A stretch of DNA of 64,000 nucleotides from Vicinamibacterales bacterium (GCA_035699745.1 DASSPH010000055.1:86969-150968); one strand, 5' to 3'; positions 46,323 through 55,012 are shown, counted from the stretch's first letter. Notes: generated by a model from the letters alone, not told the origin. Numbers and translations are program-made.

Positions 46323-46547
46323 CTAGCGGTTGAGCAGCACGATCAGCAGCGCGAACACTTCCGCGAGGATCGCCACGCCTTCGAGCAGGAACAAGGGGAG
46401 GTTGACCGCGCCCGTGATCTGCGAGGCGGCGCTCGGCTGCCGGCCGATCGCTTCCGCCGCGCCCGCGGCGAGCCTGCCGATGCCGAGCCCGGCGCCAATG
46501 ACCACGAGACCGAGACCCAGTCCGGCCCCCATGAATGCGATTCCCAT
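46323..46547 (-). CDS. atpE: ATP synthase Fo subunit c
   Basis: This 74-residue hairpin has a Gly-rich TM1 (GAGLGLGLVVIGAGLGIG), the polar loop RQPSA and TM2 (LPLFLLEGVAILAEVFALLIVLL). E56 is the ion-binding carboxylate. The residue after it is Gly, and TM1 has no Gln at the place used by Na+ rings, so a proton enzyme is more likely. The start is ATG 46547 with AAGGAGA upstream. Confidence 0.93.
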   Translation of the reverse strand: MGIAFMGAGLGLGLVVIGAGLGIGRLAAGAAEAIGRQPSAASQITGAVNLPLFLLEGVAILAEVFALLIVLLNR

Positions 46548-46563
46548 TAACCTTCTCCTTATC

Positions 46564-46585
46564 GTGTCAGTGTCAGTGTCAGTGT
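46564..46585. repeat. hexanucleotide tandem repeat between atpB and atpE
   Basis: GTGTCA is repeated about 3.7 times in the 44-bp gap between the atpB stop and the atpE start. It lies just upstream of the atpE ribosome-binding site and could vary in copy number. Confidence 0.75.
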
Positions 46586-46591
46586 TCGAAC

Positions 46592-47551
46592 TCAGTGGTG
46601 CGCGTGAATCGCCATCCCGATGAACACCGCGGTCAGCAGGGTGAACACGTACGCCTGCACCAGGACGACGATGATCTCCAGCGCCGAGATGCCGACGGCC
46701 AGCGGCAGCGACAGCACGATGCCGACGCTGATGCCCGCCGTCGCCCGCCCGAACATCTCCGCGAAGATGAACACGAACGAGAGGATCGCCAGCAGCGCGA
46801 TGTGGCCGCCGGTCATGTTGGCGGCAAGTCGCATCGTGAGCGCGAAGGGACGGACGAACATCCCCATGATCTCGATCGGAATCAGGATGATGTAGAGCGG
46901 CCACGCCAGCCCCTTGGGCGCGAGGTTGACCCAGTGCTGGACGAAGCCGTGCGCGCGCGAGCCGGCCACGATGATCGCGAAGAACGTGATCGTCGCCAGC
47001 GCGGCGGTGACGTTGAAGTTGCCGGTCGCGGTCGTGCCGCCGTGCAGGACGCGGGCGAAGAACGACTCCTCGGGCAGGTGCAGCACGGTGTGCTGCAGCA
47101 GGGCGACCAGGTCGAACGCCGGAATCAGCCCGACGACGTTGGACCCGAGAATGAACAGGAACAGCGTGAGCAGCAGCGGCGTCCACGTCCGCACCCACTT
47201 GCGGCCGACGTTCGGCTGGACGATGGAGTCGCGCACGAACTCGACCGCCCCCTCGAGCGCCGCGGCCGCGCCGGTCGGCACGAGACGATCCGGCGCGCTG
47301 CGCAGGTAGCGCCGCACGATCCACGTGATGCCGACGAAGAGGAGCGCGGCGACGATCCACAGCATCAGCACGTGCTTGGTCACGGAGAAATCGATGCCCA
47401 TGACCTTGGGCAGGTGGATGAGCGGATGATCCAGCGGACTGTTGGCGACGTGGCCGATGATGGTCTCAGCGGCGTTGAACTTGCCCTCGGCGGCGGTCGC
47501 GGCGTGCTGCGCGGCTTCCGCGGCGTGCTGGGCTTCGGTCGGTTGCAACAT
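46592..47551 (-). CDS. atpB: ATP synthase Fo subunit a
   Basis: This 319-residue protein is somewhat long for the family: the first ~60 residues are an Ala/His-rich extension. The core has TPLLLTLFLFILGSNVVGLIPAF, the essential arginine in FALTMRLAANMTGGH, and the C-terminal channel helix with ALEIIVVLVQAYVFTLL. Subunit a conducts protons to the c ring. Its ATG follows the previous TGA with no gap. Confidence 0.95.
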   Translation of the reverse strand: MLQPTEAQHAAEAAQHAATAAEGKFNAAETIIGHVANSPLDHPLIHLPKVMGIDFSVTKHVLMLWIVAALLFVGITWIVRRYLRSAPDRLVPTGAAAALEGAVEFVRDSIVQPNVGRKWVRTWTPLLLTLFLFILGSNVVGLIPAFDLVALLQHTVLHLPEESFFARVLHGGTTATGNFNVTAALATITFFAIIVAGSRAHGFVQHWVNLAPKGLAWPLYIILIPIEIMGMFVRPFALTMRLAANMTGGHIALLAILSFVFIFAEMFGRATAGISVGIVLSLPLAVGISALEIIVVLVQAYVFTLLTAVFIGMAIHAHH

Positions 47552-47926
47552 TCAGCGTGCTACAGGTTCCGCGCCCGCAAACAGCCGCCGGAGGTAGAAC
47601 GCCTCCAGCGCGTGCAGCGCGATGAAATAGACGGCAAAACTCACCACGAACGGCCGCGGGCGCATCCCGAGCACCGCCACCAACCCCACCAGGGCGCCAA
47701 AGAACAGCATCTTGGCGATGAACCCCACCATGAGCACGCCGGTCACCCGTTGGGGCGACGCCGCGTGCGCGCGGGCGACGAACCACCACGTGGCGCTCGC
47801 GCTCGTGAGCGGTCCCGCCATGCCGATCGCCAGTTCCGGATTGAAGTCCGCGGCGCCGGCCAGCGTCAGGCCCCCCCAGGACATCAGGCTGCCGCCGATC
47901 ATCACGGGGAGCGGCCGGAAGATCAC
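47552..47926 (-). CDS. AtpI-like small membrane protein
   Basis: This 124-residue protein has four hydrophobic segments (LPVMIGGSLMSWGGLTLAG, TWWFVARAH region, GVLMVGFIAKMLFFGALVGL, FVVSFAVYFIALHALEAFYL). It occupies the atpI position before atpB. The sequence resembles the AtpI/uncI-type assembly proteins only weakly. The start is GTG overlapping the atpZ stop (GTGA), and it ends directly before atpB. Confidence 0.7.
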   Translation of the reverse strand: MIFRPLPVMIGGSLMSWGGLTLAGAADFNPELAIGMAGPLTSASATWWFVARAHAASPQRVTGVLMVGFIAKMLFFGALVGLVAVLGMRPRPFVVSFAVYFIALHALEAFYLRRLFAGAEPVAR

Positions 47927-48174
47927 CGCTTCCACGTCATCTTGATCAGCTCGTAGAACCCGACCACGATCCCGAGCATCAGCCCGACGAACGCGCCCCA
48001 CGGGCCCGTGCCGCGCCACACATCGAATCCGTATCCCAACCCGCCGAGCACGATGATCGCGCCGATCAGCGTGTAGCTGGCGCCCGCCACCGAGGCGGAA
48101 CGCGTCGCATTCTCCTGCAGGGATTTCGCTGTGTCGTGCAGCGAGTACGGCCGACCCTTCTTGGACTTCCCCAT
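47923..48174 (-). CDS. atpZ: AtpZ/AtpI-family protein, first gene of the Fo operon
   Basis: This 83-residue protein has two membrane helices (ASVAGASYTLIGAIIVLGGLGYG and GAFVGLMLGIVVGFYELIKM) connected by FDVWRGTGPWG, the usual AtpZ (F0F1-ATPase subunit, AtpI/Mg transport) arrangement. Related proteins assist c-ring assembly or Mg2+ uptake. The start is ATG 48174. Confidence 0.82.
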   Translation of the reverse strand: MGKSKKGRPYSLHDTAKSLQENATRSASVAGASYTLIGAIIVLGGLGYGFDVWRGTGPWGAFVGLMLGIVVGFYELIKMTWKR

Positions 48175-48195
48175 TACGACGAACGCAAACGAGCA

Positions 48196-48225
48196 ATCAT
48201 AACGTACGCGCGAAAAGCGAGTAAA
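48196..48225 (-). promoter_or_regulatory. putative promoter of the Fo operon
   Basis: On the minus strand TTTACT (48225-48220), an 18-bp spacer and TATGAT (48201-48196) precede atpZ. The leader would be about 15 nt, with no clear Shine-Dalgarno. The remaining gap to 48236 holds nothing else. Confidence 0.45.
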
Positions 48226-48236
48226 CGGCGGGGCCG

Positions 48237-48482
48237 CTACTTGACGGCAGGGGCGGCGGCGTTCGACGCCGGCGCGCCGCAGCCGGCTTCCAGTTCGAAG
48301 CCGGGCAGCTTGGGCGGCGGCGCGGCAGGCCTGGGCGGCGGCGCCGGCGTGTCGCAGGTCGCGGCCGCGGCCGCGGCGGCGATCGCACGATGGCGGAGGT
48401 ACAGTCCGGTCCCGGCCACCACCGCGGCAACCGCGAGCAAAACGACGAGGTAGAACCGGCGGGTCCGGGCGCGCGGAAACAC
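48237..48482 (-). CDS. possible small Ala/Pro-rich membrane-anchored protein
   Basis: This ~81-residue frame from GTG 48482 has one strong membrane helix (FYLVVLLAVAAVVAGTGLYL). A poly-Ala stretch, CDTPAPPPRPAAPPP and a cysteine-containing end (FELEAGCGAP) follow. It lies between the Fo operon and the VWA genes, facing left, with no good ribosome-binding site. No family is recognised; the opposite strand here has no better candidate. Confidence 0.35.
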   Translation of the reverse strand: MFPRARTRRFYLVVLLAVAAVVAGTGLYLRHRAIAAAAAAATCDTPAPPPRPAAPPPKLPGFELEAGCGAPASNAAAPAVK

Positions 48483-48503
48483 TGGCGGCAAGAATAAACC
48501 GGC

Positions 48504-48521
48504 TATACTCGAACCGGAAGG
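48504..48521 (+). promoter_or_regulatory. -10 box and ribosome-binding site of the VWA operon
   Basis: TATACT (48504-48509) precedes an ATG at 48528, with GGAAGG (48516-48521) as ribosome-binding site. Here the -10 box is 18 bases from the start codon, so this leader is not leaderless, unlike several others in the window. Confidence 0.45.
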
Positions 48522-48527
48522 CCCCCC

Positions 48528-49421
48528 ATGAAACATGCCCTGTCCGCGCTGGCCGCCGCGGCCGCGTGTGCGTTCTCTTCTCCCGGTCTCGATCGCGCCG
48601 GGGCGCAGACCCGGCCGACCCAGCAGGTCTACGTCAGCGTCGCCGACTCCAAAGGGGACCCGGTGACCGGTCTCGCCGCGGATGCGTTCCGCGTGCGGGA
48701 AGACGGCAACGCGCGCGAAGTGCTGAGCGCGGGCCCGGCCACGGAACCGCTGACCCTGGCGCTGCTGGTGGACGACAGCCAGGCCACCACCGGCGCCACG
48801 CAGTTCATCCGCGAAGCGGTCGACGGCTTCATCACCGCACTCGCCGGCACGGCCGAGATGTCCGTCGTCACGTTCGGCGAGCGGCCGACGATCGTCGTGG
48901 ACTACACGAAGGATCAGAAGCGGCTGCTCGACGGTGCGAAGCGGATCTTCCCGCGCGCCGGCGCCGGCGCCTACCTGATGGAAGCGATCGCGGAAGTCAG
49001 CCGCGGGCTTCAGAAGCGCAACGCCGCGCGCCCGGTCATCGTGGTGCTGATGATGGACAACTCGGTCGAGTTCAGCAACCGGCACTACGAGCAGGTGCTC
49101 AACGAGCTGGAGGCCGGCGGCGCGGCGCTTCACGTCGTGTCGCTGGGGCAGCCCGGCGGCAGCCTCGCGGACGAGATCCGGAACCGCGATCAGGTGGTGG
49201 CGATGGGGACCGAACGTACCGGCGGGCGCCGCGACAACGTCCTCGCCCTCACCGGCGCCGCCGGCAAGATGAAACAGGTCGCCGAAGACCTGAAGAACCA
49301 GTACGTCGTCACCTACGCCCGTCCCGAGCGGCTGATTCCGCCGGAGAAGATCGAGGTCACCGCCGCCAAGGCCGGCCTCACCGTCCGCGCCCGGACGCGC
49401 GCGCCGAAGGCACCGAAATGA
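48528..49421 (+). CDS. secreted VWA-domain protein with degenerate metal site
   Basis: This 297-residue protein has a signal peptide (1-27, ending AGAQ), then a short beta domain (QQVYVSVADSKGDPVTGLAADAFRVREDG), as in the acidobacterial VWFA-related family. A von Willebrand A domain (~75-265) follows. The MIDAS motif reads LVDDSQAT, lacking the second serine of DxSxS, so metal binding is doubtful. The stop overlaps the ATG of the next VWA gene (ATGA). Probably an envelope protein-protein interaction module. Confidence 0.85.
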   Translation: MKHALSALAAAAACAFSSPGLDRAGAQTRPTQQVYVSVADSKGDPVTGLAADAFRVREDGNAREVLSAGPATEPLTLALLVDDSQATTGATQFIREAVDGFITALAGTAEMSVVTFGERPTIVVDYTKDQKRLLDGAKRIFPRAGAGAYLMEAIAEVSRGLQKRNAARPVIVVLMMDNSVEFSNRHYEQVLNELEAGGAALHVVSLGQPGGSLADEIRNRDQVVAMGTERTGGRRDNVLALTGAAGKMKQVAEDLKNQYVVTYARPERLIPPEKIEVTAAKAGLTVRARTRAPKAPK

Positions 49422-50362
49422 TCCGTCGCCTCGCGGCCTCCTTCGGCGATCGCTCGAGACGCCTGATCACGCTGACTGCGTTCGCGTTCGCCGGCTCGGT
49501 GCTGCTGGCCGCGCAGGGTCAGCGCATCCGCAGCGGCGTCGAGCTGGTGTCGCTCAACGTGACGGTGACCGACGGCACGGGCAAGTACGTCACCGATCTG
49601 ACCGAACAGGAGTTCGAGGTCTTCGAGGACGGCGCCAAGCAGAAGCTCACCTTCTTCTCGCGCACCCAGCAGCCGATCTCGCTGGCGCTGCTGCTCGACA
49701 CCAGCGCGAGCATGGACGAGCGGATGGGGATCGCGCAGGAGGCGGCGATCGGGTTTGCCAGGCAGCTGCACAAGGACGACCAGGCGGAAGTCATCGACTT
49801 CGACAGCCAGGTCCGCATTCTGCAGGCGTTCACCAGCGACGCCGCCACGCTGGAAAAGGCGATCCGGCAGACGACGCCGAACGGATCGACGTCGCTCTAC
49901 AACGCGATCTACATCTCGTTGAAGGAGCTGAAGAAGGTCCGCGCCTCCGGCGCCTCGGACATCCGCCGCCAGGCCATCGTGCTGCTGTCGGACGGGGACG
50001 ACACGTCGAGCCTGATCGAGTTCGAAGAAGTGCTCGATCTCGCGAAACGGTCCGAGACCGCGATCTACGCCATCGGGCTGCGCGCCGGCGAAATCGCGCG
50101 GCGGGAGTTCAAGGAAGCGGAATTCGTCTTGAAGCAGCTCGCCACCGAGACCGGCGGACGCGCCTTCTTCGTGACCGACGCGCGCGAGCTGCCGAAGATC
50201 TACCAGACGATCTGGGACGAGCTCTCCAGCCAGTACTCGCTGGCCTACTCCTCGGGCAACCCGAAACGCGACGGCGCCTGGCGGCGCATCCAGGTCCGCC
50301 TGGTCCGTCCCAACACCTCGGCCAGGACCAAACTGGGTTACTACGGGCCGACCGGGTCTTGA
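49418..50362 (+). CDS. secreted VWA-domain protein (VWFA-related, acidobacterial type)
   Basis: This 314-residue protein has an N-terminal signal/anchor (~17-33). The beta domain has VELVSLNVTVTDGTGKYVTDLTEQEFEVFEDGAKQ, and the VWA domain (~84-290) has an intact MIDAS: LLDTSASM, with SDGDDTSS later. It closely parallels the preceding gene, so the pair arose by duplication. The family is highly expanded in Acidobacteria and of unknown role. Confidence 0.88.
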   Translation: MIRRLAASFGDRSRRLITLTAFAFAGSVLLAAQGQRIRSGVELVSLNVTVTDGTGKYVTDLTEQEFEVFEDGAKQKLTFFSRTQQPISLALLLDTSASMDERMGIAQEAAIGFARQLHKDDQAEVIDFDSQVRILQAFTSDAATLEKAIRQTTPNGSTSLYNAIYISLKELKKVRASGASDIRRQAIVLLSDGDDTSSLIEFEEVLDLAKRSETAIYAIGLRAGEIARREFKEAEFVLKQLATETGGRAFFVTDARELPKIYQTIWDELSSQYSLAYSSGNPKRDGAWRRIQVRLVRPNTSARTKLGYYGPTGS

Positions 50363-50366
50363 CGGC

Positions 50367-51194
50367 GTGATCATCACGTCCTGGCTGCCGGTCCTGTTGT
50401 ACGCGGCCGCCGCGGCCGCCTACGTCGCGCACTTCAGCCGGCGCAATCCGGCCACCGGACGGCTGGCGTCGGGACTGCTCGGCGGCGCCGTCCTCGCCCA
50501 CACCTTCGTCATCGGGATGCAGACGATGCAGGCCGGCTTCGCGCCGCTCGTCGGCACGACGGCCGCAGTGTCGGCGTTCGTGTGGCTGCTGGCGCTGGCC
50601 TATCTCTATCTCGAGCTGACCACCGACGAACGGGCGATGGGCATGTTCGTGACCTCGCTGCTGGCGGTGCTCGCCGTCCTGCCGGCGCTCGACCCGCAGG
50701 CGGCACAGCGGCCGGCGCTGCTGCGCAGCCCGCTGTTCACGGTTCACGTGCTGTCGATGCTGCTCGCCTACGCGAGCTTCGCGCTGGCCTTCGCCATCGG
50801 CATCACCTACGTGCTGCTGTTCAAGGAGATCAAGGCGAAGCACCTCGGCTTCTTCTACACGCGGCTGCCCTCGCTGCAGACGCTCGACGCGATGAACGCG
50901 CGCGCGGTCATCGTGGGCTGGCTGTTCCTCACCTGCGGGCTGGTGATCGGCGGGCTGTGGGCGACCCAGCTCGGCGGCTCGACCGATCCGCGGGCGCAGG
51001 CGATGTCATTCGGCGACCCGAAGATTCTCGTCGCGCTCCTCTCGTGGGGGATCTATTCGTTCGCGCTGTTCGCCCGGCGCGCGATCGGCTGGAGCGGCCG
51101 CCGCGCCGCGTGGCTGTCCGCGCTCGCGTTCGTCGTGGTCCTGCTCAACCTGGTGCCGGTCGGGTATTTCCTGACCCGGAGCCACAACTTCTAG
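50367..51194 (+). CDS. HemX/CcsA-like membrane protein of the haem operon
   Basis: This 275-residue protein has eight hydrophobic helices and resembles the cytochrome c assembly (CcsA/CcmC) fold. SYRSP-like conserved loops and LLAYASFALAFAIGITYVLLFKEIK are visible, with histidines in FTVHVLSMLLAYA and SWGIYSFALFARRAIGWSGRR. The tryptophan-rich WWD loop of true CcsA is not obvious, which fits HemX, a regulator of HemA level in some bacteria. The start is GTG 50367, and it leads hemA. Confidence 0.82.
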   Translation: MIITSWLPVLLYAAAAAAYVAHFSRRNPATGRLASGLLGGAVLAHTFVIGMQTMQAGFAPLVGTTAAVSAFVWLLALAYLYLELTTDERAMGMFVTSLLAVLAVLPALDPQAAQRPALLRSPLFTVHVLSMLLAYASFALAFAIGITYVLLFKEIKAKHLGFFYTRLPSLQTLDAMNARAVIVGWLFLTCGLVIGGLWATQLGGSTDPRAQAMSFGDPKILVALLSWGIYSFALFARRAIGWSGRRAAWLSALAFVVVLLNLVPVGYFLTRSHNF

Positions 51195-51271
51195 GATTTG
51201 GAAATGTGGAAATTCAGCAATTTGGAAATCTGGAATTTCCAAATTTCCAGATTCCCGGATTTCCAAATTTC
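51195..51271. repeat. A+T-rich inverted-repeat island before hemA
   Basis: Between the hemX-like stop (51194) and the hemA start lies 77 bp built from the word ATTTGGAAAT and its reverse complement ATTTCCAAAT (for example CTGGAA at 51230-51235 and TTCCAG at 51245-51250). It can form hairpins just upstream of hemA and is related to the element at 61599. Confidence 0.8.
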
Positions 51272-51274
51272 GTG

Positions 51275-52555
51275 ATGCGGTTGTTCGCGGTCGGCATCAG
51301 TCACCGCACGGCGCCGGTGGAACTGCGCGAGTGCCTCGACTTCTCGCGCCGCGGCCTCGACGCCGCGCTCGAGGCGTTGGGCGCGCGCAAGCTGGCGCGC
51401 GAAGCGGTGGTGCTGTCGACCTGCAACCGCGCCGAGATCTACGCCACCGCCTCCTCCGACGCGGCGGCCGAGTCGTGCGGCCGCTTCATCGCCGACTACC
51501 ACGGCGTCCCCTGGGACGCGGTCGCGCCGCACGTCGTGATGTACCGGGGATCGGAGGCGGCGGATCATCTCTTCCGCGTCGCCGCCGGGCTCGATTCCCT
51601 CGTCGTCGGCGAGCCGCAGATCCTCGGCCAGGTGAAGAGCGCCTACGCCGCCGCCGCCGGCCTGAAGACGACCGGCGCGCTGACCAACCGGCTCTTCACG
51701 TCCGCGTTCACGGTCGGCAAGCGGGTGCGCAGCGAAACCCGGCTCGGCGAGGGCGCGGTATCGGTGAGCTACGCCGCGATCGCGCTGGCGAAGAAGATCT
51801 TCGGCGAGCTGAAGGGGTTGAGCGTCCTGGTTCTCGGCGCCGGCGAGATGGCGAAGCTGACCGGCGTGCACCTGCAGGCGCAGCGCGTGAAGCAGCTCAC
51901 CGTCGCCAGCCGCACGCTGGAGAGCGCCGAGTCGCTGGCCCGCCAGCTCGGCGGACGCGCCGTGGCGTGGGACCGCGTCACCGACGCGCTCAGCGCCGCC
52001 GACATCGTCGTCACCGCGACGGGCGCGACGGAGGCGGTGCTGACCCGGACGCGCGTCGAGGAGGCGATGCGGCCCCGCCGCGGCCGGCCCCTCTTCATCA
52101 TCGACATCGCGGTGCCGCGCGACGTCGAACCCGCGGTGGCGAAGCTGGATCAGGTGTTCCTCTACGACATCGACGACCTTCGGACGATCGTGCAGGAGAA
52201 CCTGTCGCGGCGCGCCACCGAGATCGAGCGCGCCGAGGCGATCGTGCGCGAGGAGGTCGACCGCTTCCGCGCCTGGATGCAGTCGCGCGAGGTGCTGCCC
52301 ACCGTGATCGCGCTGCGCGAGCGGTTCGACGCCATCCGCCAGGCGGAGCTGAAGCGGCTCGAGTCGAAGCTGGCGGCGCTCAGCCCGGAGGCGCGGGCGC
52401 GCGTCGACGAGGTGACGCATCTCCTCGTGGAGAAGCTGCTGCTCACGCCGACCGAACAGTTGAAGTCGACCCGCGACGAGAATCTCGCGGTGACCTATAC
52501 CGACGCCGTTCACCGCCTCTTCGCGCTCGAGTCCACGAAGAGCAACGACGAGTGA
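51275..52555 (+). CDS. hemA: glutamyl-tRNA reductase
   Basis: This 426-residue enzyme starts GISHRTAPVELRE. The catalytic cysteine is C50 in VVLSTCNRAEIY, with GEPQILGQVK, the NADPH-binding VLVLGAGEMAKLT, and a C-terminal dimerisation helix region. It makes glutamate-1-semialdehyde from Glu-tRNA, the first step of the C5 tetrapyrrole route. ATG 51275 follows an A+T-rich repeat and has no clear Shine-Dalgarno; a GTG at 51272 is an alternative. Its stop overlaps hemC. Confidence 0.96.
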   Translation: MRLFAVGISHRTAPVELRECLDFSRRGLDAALEALGARKLAREAVVLSTCNRAEIYATASSDAAAESCGRFIADYHGVPWDAVAPHVVMYRGSEAADHLFRVAAGLDSLVVGEPQILGQVKSAYAAAAGLKTTGALTNRLFTSAFTVGKRVRSETRLGEGAVSVSYAAIALAKKIFGELKGLSVLVLGAGEMAKLTGVHLQAQRVKQLTVASRTLESAESLARQLGGRAVAWDRVTDALSAADIVVTATGATEAVLTRTRVEEAMRPRRGRPLFIIDIAVPRDVEPAVAKLDQVFLYDIDDLRTIVQENLSRRATEIERAEAIVREEVDRFRAWMQSREVLPTVIALRERFDAIRQAELKRLESKLAALSPEARARVDEVTHLLVEKLLLTPTEQLKSTRDENLAVTYTDAVHRLFALESTKSNDE

Positions 52556-53454
52556 GAACCACGCTCCGCATCGGGACTCGCGGCAGCGCGCTGGCGCTCT
52601 GGCAGGCCAACGCCGTCGCGGCGCTGCTCGCGGCCCGCGGATACGCGACCGAGCTGATCACGATTCGAACCACGGGGGATCGCATCCAGGATCGTCCACT
52701 CTCCGAAGCCGGCGGGAAGGGGCTGTTCGTCAAGGAAATCGAGGACGCGCTGCTCGCGGGCACGATCGATCTCGCGGTGCACAGCGCCAAGGACATGTCC
52801 GTCGCGATTCCCTCCGGGCTGGCGGTCGCGGCGGTGCTGCCGCGGGAGGACCCCCGGGACGCGCTGGTCGCGCGGCAGGGGCAGGCGCTGCGCTCGGCGC
52901 GCACCATCGGCACCGGCAGCGTGCGCCGCGCGGCGCAGCTGTCGGCGCGGATGTCGAGGGCTTGCTTCCTGCCGGTCCGCGGCAACGTCGACACGCGGCT
53001 GCGCAAGCTCGACGCGGGCGAATTCGACGCGCTGGTGCTCGCCGTCGCGGGCCTGACGCGGCTCGGCTACGCCGCGCGAATCACCGAAGCGATTCCCGCG
53101 GACGAGTGCATCCCTGCTCCCGGCCAGGGGATCATTGCCATCGAAACACGTGCCGATGACGCACGGGACGCGGTGTGGGGCACGATCGGCGACCGGCAGG
53201 CCGCGGCCGCGTTCGACGCGGAGCGCGCCGTGGTCGAGGCGCTGGGCGGCGGCTGCCAGCTTCCCCTCGGCGCGATCGCGATCCACGAGGGGGCCGGCCT
53301 GTCGATGCACGGGATCGTCACCACCCCGGACGGGACGCGCCAGGCGCGGCGCAGCATCCGCGGGGCGGCCGCGGAGCCGGCGGCGCTCGGACGACGGCTT
53401 GCCGCCGAGCTCGCAGAGGCGGGCGCCATCGACATCCTGAATTCATTACGATAG
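52552..53454 (+). CDS. hemC: porphobilinogen deaminase
   Basis: This 300-residue enzyme has RIGTRGSALALWQA, the catalytic region HSAKDM, RRAAQLS, and the cofactor-attaching cysteine C235 in LGGGCQLPLG. It polymerises four porphobilinogens to hydroxymethylbilane. The start is GTG in a GTGA overlap with the hemA stop, which secures the start. Confidence 0.96.
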   Translation: MRTTLRIGTRGSALALWQANAVAALLAARGYATELITIRTTGDRIQDRPLSEAGGKGLFVKEIEDALLAGTIDLAVHSAKDMSVAIPSGLAVAAVLPREDPRDALVARQGQALRSARTIGTGSVRRAAQLSARMSRACFLPVRGNVDTRLRKLDAGEFDALVLAVAGLTRLGYAARITEAIPADECIPAPGQGIIAIETRADDARDAVWGTIGDRQAAAAFDAERAVVEALGGGCQLPLGAIAIHEGAGLSMHGIVTTPDGTRQARRSIRGAAAEPAALGRRLAAELAEAGAIDILNSLR

Positions 53455-53460
53455 AAGCGC

Positions 53461-54999
53461 ATGGAGAAGAGCCCCAGCGTCTTCATCGTCGGTGCGGGGC
53501 CCGGCGACCCGGGCCTGATCAGCGTCCGGGGCCTGCGCCGGCTCGAGACGGCCGACGTGGTCGTCTACGACCATCAGGTGCACCCGCGGCTGCTCCGGTC
53601 GGCCCGCGCCGAGGCGGAGAAGATCGACGTGGGCCCGGCGGCGCCCCGGCCGATGGACCAGGACGCGATCTCCCTGCTGCTGGTCGAGAAGGCGCGCGAA
53701 GGCAAGTCCGTCGTCCGCCTCAAGTGGGGCGATCCGTTCGTGTTCGACAGCGGCGGCAAGGAAGCGCTGTTCCTGCACGAGCAGGGGATCCCGTTCGAGG
53801 TCGTGCCCGGCATCCCGGCGACGATCGGCGTTCCGGCGTACGCCGGCATTCCGATCACCTACCCCGGCGCCGGCGACACGGTGACACTGGTGCGCGGCCA
53901 CGAAGCCGAGACCGACGAAGCGCCGCAGGTGGACTGGGAGCGGCTGGCCGGCATCGACGGCACGCTGGTCTGCCATGCGGGAGCGAAGCAGGTGGCGGCG
54001 ATCGTCAACGCCCTCCTCGCCAACGGCCGCTCGCCGGACGAGTCGGCGGCGCTGATCTACAGCGGCAGCCTGGCGGCGCAGGAAACGATCGTCGCACCGC
54101 TCGGCACGATCGGCGGACGCGCCCGCGCCTCCGAGCCCGCCATGCTGGTCATCGGCAAGGTGGTCGGGCTGCGCGAGCACCTGCGGTGGTTCGACGCACG
54201 TCCGCTCTCGGGCAAGCGCATCGTCGTCACGCGGTCGCGCGAGCAGGCGGGCGAGCTGGTCGAGATGCTCGAGGGGTGCGGCGCCGAAGCGATTCAGGCG
54301 CCGACCATCCGCATCGCGGCGCCCGAGGACGTCGAGGCGCTCGATCGCGCGTGCCGCGAGGCCGGCGAGTACGCGTGGATCGTGTTCACCAGTGCGAACG
54401 CGGTCGACTCGTTCATGCAGCGGCTGCTCGCGTCGGGCGACATTCGCGACCTGAAGGGCGTCCGCTTGTGCGCGATCGGGCCGTCCACGGCCGAGCGCCT
54501 CGCCGGATACGGCCTGCGCGTGGATCTCACCCCGGCGGAGGCGCGATCGGAAGCGGTGATCGACGCGCTGCGCGGCAGCGGTCCGCTCAAGGGCTTGCGC
54601 TTCCTGCTGCCGCGCGCCGACATCGCCCGCGAAGTGCTGGCCGATCAGCTGCGCGAGGCGGGGGCCGAAGTCAGCGAGGTCGTCGCCTACCGCACGCTGC
54701 TCGCCGCCGGCGATCGCGACGCCGATCACGACATCTATCGCATGCTCCTGGATCGGCAGATCGACGCGGTCACGTTCACCAGCGCGAGCACGGTGAAGAA
54801 TTTCGCCCGGATCTTCGGCGAGGAGCAGGCCGCGGACCTGCTGCGGACCACCGTCGTGGCATCGATCGGACCGGTGACGGCGGAAGCGGCGCAGCAGCTC
54901 GGCATCACGACGACCGTGATGCCCGATCGCTACACGATCGCCGACATGGTCGGCGCGCTCGTCGAGCACTTCAGCGCGCAGCCGGCGCGTACCGAGTAA
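53461..54999 (+). CDS. cobA-hemD: fused uroporphyrinogen-III methyltransferase / uroporphyrinogen-III synthase
   Basis: This 512-residue protein has two enzymes. Residues 1-245 are the CobA/SUMT domain: VFIVGAGPGDPGLISVRGLR, VRLKWGDPFVFDSGGKEALFL, VPGIPATIGVPAYAGIPIT. Residues ~250-512 are HemD: RIVVTRSREQAGELVEML and WIVFTSANAVDSFMQRL. HemD closes the ring to uroporphyrinogen III and CobA starts the sirohaem/cobalamin branch, so one chain sits at the branch point. It lies 6 nt after hemC; a TACGAT box at 53447-53452 could be an internal promoter. Confidence 0.95.
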   Translation: MEKSPSVFIVGAGPGDPGLISVRGLRRLETADVVVYDHQVHPRLLRSARAEAEKIDVGPAAPRPMDQDAISLLLVEKAREGKSVVRLKWGDPFVFDSGGKEALFLHEQGIPFEVVPGIPATIGVPAYAGIPITYPGAGDTVTLVRGHEAETDEAPQVDWERLAGIDGTLVCHAGAKQVAAIVNALLANGRSPDESAALIYSGSLAAQETIVAPLGTIGGRARASEPAMLVIGKVVGLREHLRWFDARPLSGKRIVVTRSREQAGELVEMLEGCGAEAIQAPTIRIAAPEDVEALDRACREAGEYAWIVFTSANAVDSFMQRLLASGDIRDLKGVRLCAIGPSTAERLAGYGLRVDLTPAEARSEAVIDALRGSGPLKGLRFLLPRADIAREVLADQLREAGAEVSEVVAYRTLLAAGDRDADHDIYRMLLDRQIDAVTFTSASTVKNFARIFGEEQAADLLRTTVVASIGPVTAEAAQQLGITTTVMPDRYTIADMVGALVEHFSAQPARTE

Positions 55000-55012
55000 G
55001 GACACTGCCGCT

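Noticed and set aside
48136..48453. 105-residue plus-strand frame between atpZ and the VWA genes
   Set aside because: It runs through the atp promoter and is Ala/Gly low-complexity; the minus-strand frame with a clear membrane helix is a better, though weak, candidate.
52661..52680. Motif resembling a tRNA T-arm (GATTCGAACC)
   Set aside because: It lies inside hemC coding sequence in frame and no cloverleaf or acceptor stem surrounds it.
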